The notes under the pieces are model-generated. The model was not told where the DNA came from, searched no databases, and saw only the letters and a list, made by a program, of their open reading frames with translations. Shown here in pieces: positions 1 to 15,691 of a stretch of DNA of 64,000 nucleotides. This DNA comes from Sipunculus nudus (lineage: Eukaryota > Annelida > Sipuncula > Golfingiida > Sipunculidae). Position 1 is the stretch's first letter, and every line of letters starts with the position of its first letter. The stretch is taken from NCBI GenBank assembly GCA_026874595.1, contig CM049322.1, positions 5,381,900 to 5,445,899 of the forward strand. Direction: 5' to 3'. Position numbers and translations under genes: made by a program.

Positions 1-661
1 AAGTTTTGGACTATTGTCCTGAAATAATTTTCCTAATATCGTTTACCACATGATTTGACCCCCTTTTTTAGTATCGTGTACCACAAACTGAGTATTTTCA
101 TTCAATAATCTAACAATATCACTCAGTTCATGAACCTATCATTTTAAATCTAATTGTAGAGTCCATACCACGGTATGAGGGAGTATACGACGAATGTGCA
201 GCAATGCGAGAAGGTTTGTGTATGCGAAACACTGCTTTACTCACGGGTTAGGCGTCATCTGCTGGATTCCAGGTAGACATCAGTACACGCAGACGTGTAT
301 TAAACGCTACGTTATATTTTTATCAATATTTTACATGTGGCCTGTCAGGCGCTTTCGATTCCCGATTTCACTGGTCGGGATTTACTTTGTTGTATTTCTC
401 AAATTTTGGTTCCTTAAATACTCTATCTAGTGACTATATTTAGCACCCGATCAACATCGGTTTTCCTACATCGGCGATTCCTAATCCCTTGCTTAAATTG
501 TATGTTTCACATTCCTTAATTTAATTATCTGATAAGCTGGTCCATGTTGAAACAAAATAATGTGATATATATGCCACGTTTTGTTATTCATAAGTAACAT
601 TACATTTGAAAGAAAAGTTGTGACAAAAGTTCTCGCGTGATGTTTGTTTTATTTGAATCAG
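1..661. other. No supported gene upstream of the CTLD relic
   Basis: I see AT-rich non-coding sequence with no recognisable coding exon, RNA gene or repeat family. Short open stretches here have no domain signature. Further exons of the paralogue represented by the relic at 662-903 would be expected in this direction or beyond the window edge, but none could be identified. Confidence 0.4.
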
Positions 662-903
662 GCTGCAAAACATGTAGTCCTCAAACTGACTGCCTAAAGG
701 GAATTTACGTTGAGAAGACGCCTGGATGTATTATTATAAAATGCAAACAGGAGAGCTGGTTTACGGCCCTCGGAACTTGTACTTTCCTCGGGAGTGTACT
801 CATTGGGCAGGAATTTATAGCCCTACAAGTGCTATTTGTAACAAAACGGAGACCTGGGTCGACCTGCGGAAATCTCGATGGCTTTGGACTAACATGATTT
901 CCG
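662..903 (+). pseudogene. Frameshifted C-type-lectin-like exon (relic of a third receptor paralogue)
   Basis: This matches the first-half exon of the second CTLD in both neighbouring receptor genes. It follows an AG (660-661) and opens in phase 1 with a C-x-x-C motif (GCKTC). It reads to an ESWF motif, equivalent to HESWY in the plus gene and YNWE in the minus gene. The later part, a CNKTETW motif followed by LRKSRWLW (equivalent to the FWIGLRQEEW block), lies in a different frame, so a small insertion or deletion breaks the exon between about 780 and 840. A GT donor follows at 904 in phase 1, as in the intact copies. No matching second-half exon, transmembrane exon or signal exon was found nearby. 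It is therefore most likely a dead fragment on the strand opposite to, and convergent with, the 353-residue receptor gene. A sequencing error causing the frameshift cannot be excluded. Confidence 0.6.
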
Positions 904-1383
904 GTAACATTATCAACATTTTTGAAAATCACTAACAGTTTCGGGTGGGTAGAGATATTGCACGTTTTATGATATTCTACGTCATTATTATAGAGTTTCA
1001 ATAGGCGTTGGAAATAAATGGAGTTACATAAGTCAGCAGTTCATATTTTAACTGTTACATTACAAATAAAACAATGTAACATTTTAAAAATATAAAAAGA
1101 ACACAATAAGTGTTACTCAATCACGTTTAATATTTTAGTGTGATGTAATTTGCATTTAGGGTACTAGGGGCGGATTTAGAAGGGGCTCGCCTCTTTTTCA
1201 AGGAAAACAAATCTGGAAAATAGAATAGCAGCGCCGGATTTTGTGTCTGGTGCTGTTCTCATCATTTTCTTTTGCTTAAGGGTTATATTTTAGGGGTAAT
1301 AGCAATCCAGGCACACTTGTTGTCCTTAGACAGGGCGTATAGGCCCCTTTTTACTAAGAACTGTATCCACCCCTGGTAAGAAG

Positions 1384-1432
<49 letters not shown>

Positions 1433-2008
1433 ACCTTTGCATTTATTTAACAAAAAATCAACATGAACTAATTTATGTCGATATTTCTATGTAAAATAAA
1501 TGCTGACATTTATACATACCAGAGGTTTATTCACGGCGTATTTCGTTGTGCAGAGAAATGACAAAACGCATGGTGACCCCAAGGACGGCACAAAAACACA
1601 TGACTGCTGAACTATTTATATTTCCGTCGATGGTATCAGGTATTTAACTGGTCATTTGGTCAACATTTGCTTTTTCCATCTGAATATGAAAGTACCGCAA
1701 CATTCGAGGTTTCATGTTTCACGTCATATAAACCAGTGACGTGGAATATAAACACATGAATTTATCGATAACTGGAAAGCTCTCTCTAAATAACCGCACT
1801 GTCTCCTTTAGGCCTGGTGGGGCAGAGACATATCGATCATATAACAGAGGAAATTTAAATATCAGTAATACTGAGGTAATGACGGAATGTTTGGAAATAT
1901 AAGCTTAATATCCGTTGTCCCTTCGACATTTTCCTGGACATAAGTTTTCTTCATTGTGTCACGCAACAATTAATTTAATTAACAGAAGGATAACAAGGTG
2001 AAATACAT
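904..2008. other. Intergenic, no supported gene; (AT)n run at 1386-1429
   Basis: This stretch separates the CTLD relic from the 3' end of the minus-strand receptor. It contains one perfect AT dinucleotide run and otherwise unremarkable AT-rich sequence. No second-half CTLD exon completing the relic could be seen. Confidence 0.4.
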
Positions 2009-2014
2009 TTTATT
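2009..2014 (-). terminator. Poly(A) signal of the minus-strand CTLD receptor
   Basis: An AATAAA hexamer on the minus strand lies about 160 bases past the TAA stop at 2177-2175. It is the only canonical hexamer I found in that interval, so it is the likely 3' processing signal and implies a short 3' UTR. Confidence 0.55.
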
Positions 2015-2174
2015 TGAAAATTAAAGGAATACAGACGATTCAGCACAACAAAACATCACAAGTATATGTCAAAAATACATTATATGATGGGAACTGTGAA
2101 CTATCGTTGGCTTCCTAAACTTGTATTTAGACAGATTAAAAACTTAATCTGCATAAAGACGTCGACTCTCAAGG

Positions 2175-7402
<5,228 letters not shown>

Positions 7403-8544
7403 TTCTCCTGTTCTAAATTCTCACTCGATCTGAATATACCAAATAAATGTCAGGTGTTAAGACAAAACATTTATCAGGCTGATAGTGCATCAGCGAATCC
7501 GATGCGCATGCACCAAATACAGTCATGTAAGCAAACGCATATCTTTCCACGTGTATACACTTTAGTAGATTGTGTGCACATACCGTCGTAACACCTTTTG
7601 GCAAGTGAGGACACGTTTATTTTCTACCTTACTTCCTAGTTTTAGAAGACAGACCGAGCACATTTGATTGGAATTGTAATTGCTCAAGGTAAGGATTTCT
7701 GATATTTAAGGAGATATATTTCCAGGTTACTTTGTCTGGCTGTTCCACATAAGTTTATTTAGACGGTAAAGGTCCAACATATATAGCCATATATGAAATA
7801 TTCCACATTAATTTTGCTGATAAGCAAGTTATTAGACTTGTAAAGGCAGATTGTAGAGGCCAACTTTGAACGTAGAAATGCACTATTATACCTTGGTATC
7901 TCCATTTATGCTCTAAATCTATGGACCATGCTCATGATTCGAATATCACTCTTACCTAATAAACAGTTAAAATAATGTTGTCAAGGATATAAGTAAACAA
8001 GTGTTACAAATACAGCACAGACACAGTCCCTAGGCGACTCAGTATTCTATGTGCAATTTAATTGGAGTAATGTTTGTATAAGGTGATCATGGGGGTGACT
8101 ATGTTTGATGAAACGGATGGTACCTTTTTAGTTCCGTCCTTGTTCATAAATCAATAGTATGCGTACAAAGGTTAGGACAACACGCTGTTAGTCAGCATCC
8201 ATTTGTTCGGTGTAGAAGAAGAGTAACTATGCAGGTCAAATCGTTAGACCCAGGTTTAAATGCACCATATACTCAACATGCGTGAAATCGGTAGCCGTAC
8301 ATAAAACATAGCCGTGACTCAATCACCTGTGTGTTGTAAATATGCTTAGGTCAGGCCATCTTGCTTAGCGTTTGGAAAAACACAATATGACGTGATCCGA
8401 CCTCGTTCCTATGACACATCACATACTGCGAAGTTAATGACCGTTCCTTTATTTTTTTCATATGTTTATATTTTGTATATCTGCAATGTGAAGATTCCTA
8501 CAGAAAAAAAATGTTTTATTTCAGAAGGTGCTTCACTCACCACC
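7403..8544. promoter_or_regulatory. Shared divergent upstream region of the two receptor genes
   Basis: The 1.14 kb between the two start codons must hold the 5' UTRs and promoters of both genes unless unseen non-coding first exons lie elsewhere. I see no convincing TATA box or CpG cluster. The plus-gene ATG at 8545 sits in a good context (CCACCATGT). Confidence 0.4.
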
Positions 8545-8602
8545 ATGTGGTGTCTCTGTCAACAGCTTGCCCTTTTGGTCTTGTTACACCCCATAGGAAC
8601 AG
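8545..8602 (+). CDS. Exon 1 of plus receptor: signal peptide
   Basis: ATG at 8545 gives MWCLCQQLALLVLLHPIGT, a compact signal peptide, and ends in phase 1 at GTAAGA. It has exactly the same length (58 nt) as exon 1 of the minus receptor. Its 3' part is repeated downstream. Confidence 0.75.
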
Positions 8603-10597
8603 GTAAGAGTGATAATGCTTTTTTTTCAGATATAAGGAACACGGTTTTCCCTTTCTTCAAAATATATTTAAATAACGTTAAAATTATGATTAGGGATTAG
8701 CTTGACCTCTTGGTCTCGTGACACTTCATTGGAACAGGTAAAATATTTTTTTTCTTCATATATGAAGAACATGTTTTCCTTTTCCTAAAGAAATATACCT
8801 GTATAACGTTAAAATAATGATTAGTGATTAGCTTGACCACTTGGTCTTGTTATACCTCATCGGAACAGGTAAAATAATGTTTTCTTCTTCAACAATGAAG
8901 AATATGTTCTCCCTTATTAAAGAAATATATTTATATAACGTTTAAATTATTATATGTGATTAGCTTGACTTTGTCATCATGTTACACCTCATTGGAACAG
9001 GTAAGATGTTTGGTTAACATGTTTCCCCCTTTTTTAAAGAAATATTTTGATATAACGTTAAAATTATGATACGAAGGCGACGTATTACACGAATATATTT
9101 TGTAATTTCAAAACTGTATCCAATATATAACAAGCTTATGGTTACAACTTTGTTGAGTAAAGAAATTTGTAAAATAAATGAATCCATACATTTGCTCCTG
9201 CAGTTACTAGTACATAATAGATATTGGATTTTTATAAACTGAAACATGTGTCTCTAATGCTATGGGCACAAAACCATGTAGCATCATGTCCGATGATGTA
9301 AGTCCATTAAAATATCTCAGGTCATATTAAATATTAGTGCTTGTGTTTCTCAGCTTTTGCTATTCTACATTTACCGTAACACACATACACAGATATATAC
9401 ACCTTACAGACATTACTGGGATAGATTGCCCTGTGCATACTATTACGTGAACGATTAGAAATGTAGTCTGAGACTACATATTAACCTTGACAAGAATCCT
9501 GAGCATGTCATTTACACATAAATGTATGTCACGGTTCACCGGTTCTAGAAACTGAACACATGTGTAGGCCGGCTCTGGATGAAAAGCGGCCCCTAGTACA
9601 ACTAAATGGGAATACAACGACACTGGGAATTGAAAACCAAATTCGTAAGTTATATATAAACCTTCCAAACAAAAATATGTTATGTTGATCCATTTATTTC
9701 TTATGTTAATGCTTTGTCCTCCAGTTGTTTTCCTTTGCATCAACAACATTTCAACAGATTATGCTCAGACGTCTTTGAGTAAATTTGTTAAAAAAATAAC
9801 CAAGGGTAAAACACTACGTCGCCACCTGACGAAGGTATAATTTACGGGCAGAGCTGAATAACGGCACCTGTATAAACATTCAAAGTCGACAATATAGATC
9901 GTCATTTTATCGATGGTTGCTACGCAGACTTGGAGCTCTAGGCTCTCCACAATGGCAGAGGGAATATTAGCAATAAAAAGATAAGCGTTGACTGTCACTT
10001 GCATGCTTATACAAACATGCCTACTCTGTTCGACCTCAAATATGTTCTTTGGCCTATGGATCCTCACTTGATTCACCTGTGTGTCACGCCATTTACTGAT
10101 TAAAAAATTCGCTCGCTTCATTCTGTACTGTGCTAAAGAGTCTTATCAATAAAATAAAGTACGCAGTAAAATAAAAAACATTTTCCCTTGAATAAATCTT
10201 GATATGATACCGTCCCTTAATCAAACCTGGTTTAATGAAATGGAACAATATTTGTTTAGTCTTTTAGGGTCATGCTGGTATATGCTGCATTAAGCTAAAC
10301 ATGTCCATCTCTGTTTTATTTTCTTTTGCCGTGTAGGCACCATACTCCTTCACGTTATTCTGTCTATCTCTACCTGTTGCAACGAATATACACGATTGTG
10401 GACCCTTTTTATATATGTGACTCCTAATACTGTTACTTCATAATTACATAATACCCTCCCTCGTGTAACACCGAGGATATCCAAGGTTAAACAAACACAA
10501 CGAATGATTAGATTCATGCGTCATGCCTCTGCTATAATTAATAGTTCACACGTGTCTATTTTGGACACTATATGTTTAAAACTTCTGTGTCGGTGGA

Positions 10598-10663
<66 letters not shown>

Positions 10664-11303
10664 TTATTTGTAAATAGACATGTCCAGTAAACACTGTCGG
10701 CGTAATAACCAGCTATTGTGCTTATGTTGGCGTAACAACCAGTACTGGTGTGTTAAAATTAAGAACAGCGGGATCGTCATATTTTATTTCTTGTTTGGAG
10801 AGACCTTGGACCAAATGCCTGGTATAAGTGTTAGTACCGGGCCTGGTTGGTCCGAAGAAATATGAATTTGTAAGTGAAAAGTGTACAAAGCCGTGAAATG
10901 CGTCAGTTTTTAAACACATAAATAGAAATATGCGGGATTCTGTTTAATTTTATGGATTCTGCCTTACCGGACCCTACTCTCATTTAGAAAAGTTTCGAAA
11001 TGGTAACTTAAAGTACAACCTTATTTGTGACTTGATCCTTTATAATATCTCAGTTATTTTGTATTTCAGATCTTGCATTCGTGCGCATGCCTGACAAATG
11101 TGGAAGTCCGGGCACATGGAAGCAGGGTTATCAGTGCTGTCAGTCAGAAGGTTTGACACTACCAGGCATATCATCCAGGGAAGACAATGAGAAAATTGTT
11201 GAAATAATGACCAATAAATCCTTTCATTCAATCTGGCTTGCCATCAAGAGAATTCCATTGGAACATTGGACATGGGTCGACGGTACTTTATTGGGTATGT
11301 ATA

Positions 11304-11358
<55 letters not shown>

Positions 11359-13524
11359 GTAGAGAATAATTAAATGCGTTTAACGATGCTTCTATATTCT
11401 GAATAAAATTATAAAGCTGTAAATTTTGATAAATTCGACTTACATGAGTGATTTGTGTAGCTGAAACATGATGAACTATGAGCATGAAATGATATGCCCA
11501 TGAGTGGAATTAGTATTTATAATTTTTGTTGTAGTACCAAAAGGAAATATGGGAACAGGCAAATGCGGGGTGCTCATTGCAACAACTAAAGTTATTCAAG
11601 CTGCAGAATGTTCATCCATGCACTTTCAGCTAATATGTGAAGTTAAAGGTATGGTAGTTCAGAATAAATATAACAAAAGGTAATTTTGTAATGTGTGTTT
11701 TTTTTTCTTTTTATGTCTACATGCATCAGTGTAAAAAAGCTGAGATTAAAAACAAATTCATGGTAACACTCACGCTATAACAGATCATCCAATGCCGAAT
11801 CAATAAAAATGAGTCGACGGTACGTACACGGTAAAACAATTTATGAAATGGACATAGAAGGGAACCCGGAAAATAAAAATAAAACAGCCAACGCAGTAAA
11901 CACAATATATTCGCTAAGATCAGTGGTATCATATGCATGTTTTTTTTCTCCCGAAACCACAAAATACGTTATAATGACAGATGTACGGTCATAACTGATA
12001 TAGAATCGTTTTCCTTATATTTACCAGGTTGCGAAGGATGCGCCTCCTTAGGTCATTTTGCCCAGATGTGTCACAAAATAGGTCAGCACTGCCTTGTCGT
12101 TCTCTACGGACATGAAAGCTGGTACAATGCTAGATCAGTTTGTCGGTCAAACGATTGGGATTTGTTGGTATTAGATCATCGGTATAACCTAGAAACACTC
12201 CCGTTAAATGCTAACAAGACATTTTGGATTGGTCTTCGTCAAGAGGAATGGGGTTTTAAGCCTAATGGTAAGTGAACACAAATGATAAAACTGTTATATC
12301 CTCGGATGAGATTTGTTATATATCTAGAAAAAGTTTAATCTTACTGGCACTTGATAAATCGGTTCTTTCTGATGACCCTTCTTCCTATCATCGGTCATAA
12401 ATAAGCACTATTCCATATACTTCATTATATTTTATTTTTAAAAGGTATTTGCCTTTTTAGATGTACATATCGTATCATATTTTCATTATATTTACATTCA
12501 AAGTTTTAGTATCACTTTGTATGCATATTCTAATGGGACCTATGAGAACTGTAGTATCAACATATTATATCGGATACAACGAGCGTAACTAGTCATTAGT
12601 GCACTGAACCTACAATGAGTGATCTCCAATTAAACTTGCAATTCTGATAATATTTTAAAATGCTGTTACATGTTTTTATAGGAATAACTGTACCAAGAAC
12701 AAGTCACTGGGGGCTAAATGAGCCCCGTCTTGGGGTTAATTGCACAACGTTTCATGTGACAAGAGATTCATTTGAGTGGAGAACTAGTTCCTGCGAGGAT
12801 CGTAGTAATATTCTATGTGTATACGGTAAGTTTTTGGCAGTTCATATTAATGTAAATGGTTTGTACATCCTAAAGATTCGGTGCACAAGAGCAAGTTCTG
12901 ATATGCGATAAATACCCAAATTAAATGCCGATTTCTCGACATGGCAAGCGTAAGGGTAATCAAGTGGTCGTACTTTATTGAACTACATGACCGGTAACGA
13001 TTTTGCCTTTTCAGATAATTTCGCAGTCTCCATATTCTACTATTGTTTATTTTCTAAAGCAAATGTTAACATTACTGATGATTAGTGCCTTAATTTTCTT
13101 TTTTTTTCTCTCTCTCTATATATAAAGATAAATATATCGTTGATGGCCCGAAACTGTGTAATGACCTTCCACATACTCTAAGAGAAGTCACCAGTCTCTC
13201 AAAATTTTAAAGTAAATTGAAAACATATTTGTTCATGGAATCATTTTTATGCCTTGTCATTTTGTACGCTATATTATAATATTGAGAGTAAATGTTTGAA
13301 AATTTTACTGGAATTATGATATTTTTAACAGATAATTGAAATACTGATTTTATATGTCTTATTTAATACTGTAACCTACTGAATGTAATGTTTTAGTCAA
13401 TTGGATTCTAGTTATTATATGTTTAATGATTGCTGATTGTATTCTAGTTATGTAACAGCATTCAAAAGCATGTATGATCATGGATTTTAATAGATAAATA
13501 ATAATAATAATAATAATAATAATA

Positions 13525-13565
<41 letters not shown>

Positions 13566-14443
13566 ATATGGCAGATCTTGCCCCTAAAGGAACAACAGTT
13601 TTACCTGTGTCAAATATTCCTGAATCATCAAAACAGCCACCTAGCAGTGAAGGTACGTCCACTTTTTTTCTGTCGGCAGTATACTCATAGATGCTTGTGT
13701 GTCTGTCTTGATCAAGTAGAGATCAATATATTTTACGATAAACTTTTAAAATAACGTGTTGAAAGCTTAGCGTATCAATTTATTCGACTGTCTGAACATG
13801 CCGTTTGATTAAACATATATCAGCATTTGGTTTGATTGTATGTAGTTTTTTTTTATCAGACCAGGGCCGAAAAATCATTTGGGGCCTGATAGCCGCCATT
13901 ATCGTAGTTGTCGTTGTTATTGCTTCGTCAACATTAGTATTTGTTATTATTCGAAATAGACGGGTACGTACAATTTATTTTTTTTTTCTCATGTGCATTC
14001 TTGTTCATTACTTCCTATTCATAAAAAAATTTTAAATCCATAATTTAAAACATCATTGTAATGGCTTTTAATAGATTATATTTAGTATGATAAGTTATAT
14101 GTAATGCACGTTAAGATTTTCAGAAAAATTTAGGTAATATAAGTGAAACTTTTGTAAAAGTCCTAAGAAATATTTGGATAGGCAGATGCACTATTTTTAA
14201 GTGTACTAATGATATGTGATGTGCATTTGAAGAGAAACATTCAAAAAAGAGACTCAGATGAAGAAGAATGTATGCTGCCACCAGACAGAAGCAAACGTAA
14301 GTACAAATAAGACAACCCTGCTTTATTATTCTACAAAGTGTATATCAAAAATAGTTTGTCTTTGGTAACCATGGCAACACTTTTATGTCAAAGTATTGAT
14401 CATTTCAGGAAGATGCCAATAATATTAAATGAAAGAGGTAAAT

Positions 14444-14482
<39 letters not shown>

Positions 14483-14535
14483 AAGTTTTGATCATTTCAG
14501 GAAGATTCCAATAATATTATATTAAAGACGTTAAT

Positions 14536-14616
<81 letters not shown>

Positions 14617-15642
14617 ATGGAGGTCCAGTAATAGTAACATCTAGGTTCGGGTTAAAATTGAAAAAAAATGCATTTAAAAATGTCCCATTTGCACTTTAAG
14701 ATCAACTGAATTTCTTTTAAAATCCAAATCTAAATTCAGTACAACTACCATTGCAAAATAAATTGAAAATGTTCAAAGAGAAGCATGTTATAATGTATAT
14801 ATTAATTCTTTTTAATGTTTTTACATTATTTGTTTTCTTATGTAGTTATATTAAGTTTTTTTACAGAAGGGATCGTGTAGTAAACATAGTGGAATCAATC
14901 GAGTAATGACATCTACATGAATGTAACATAACTTTTAATTAATAACGCAGAGTAAAACCTCGCTTACACAAAAACCTTTAATTTGCGACAACTTTATCGA
15001 GGATTCGTTAGTGGTCGATATTTCGAGGGTTTGCTGAATATATATTTTAAACACATGGCATCTGTATTTGACACGGTTTGATTCCATTTGTTTTTTAATT
15101 TGTGTCTAAAAAACATTTCATTACATATGCTTGTGCATAGGATCTTCAATGGATGTGTGCATTTTATTTATATTTAAATGTTGCTTTTGTGTTTTAATGC
15201 ATTCGAAATGCATTTTAACCATCCTGGTATTGTCACCGAGAATTCGATGTAAATCAGTCGAAGAACAAATTCAAGTAGCGGTTCTATCCATATCTGGTAT
15301 CCTAATTGATCACTGTCTCTATTCATTAGAAGTGGAAAAATTGCAAAGGAACATAGCGGAAGCCATCACAAAACATTACAGTAAAATAAATTCGTGGTAC
15401 TGGGAGGAAGAATTGTCCCCAGCCGCTATGGATGAACTCTACACAGAACAAGCCTTCACCAAGGTGACCAAATCCGGAATAAAAACAACACGCACTACCT
15501 TTTCAGGATATACTGAAATATTTCCAAAGGTACGATTTCGCATGTAATGATTGAATATGCACATGATAAAAAAACCCACAAGGGATTATCCTCTGACATA
15601 TCTGCCATTTATCTGACACAGTTGAAGAAACTATTCGAGAAG

Positions 15643-15691
<49 letters not shown>

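Noticed and set aside
1-661. Search for an upstream CTLD1 or signal-peptide exon completing the relic at 662
   Set aside because: A cysteine-containing frame near 194-430 lacks the CTLD tryptophan and G-L motifs and has no phase-1 exon borders.
9474-10121. Two minus-strand open stretches (91 and 118 codons) in intron 1 of the plus receptor
   Set aside because: No recognisable domain, no splice-site or promoter support, and composition like the surrounding intron.
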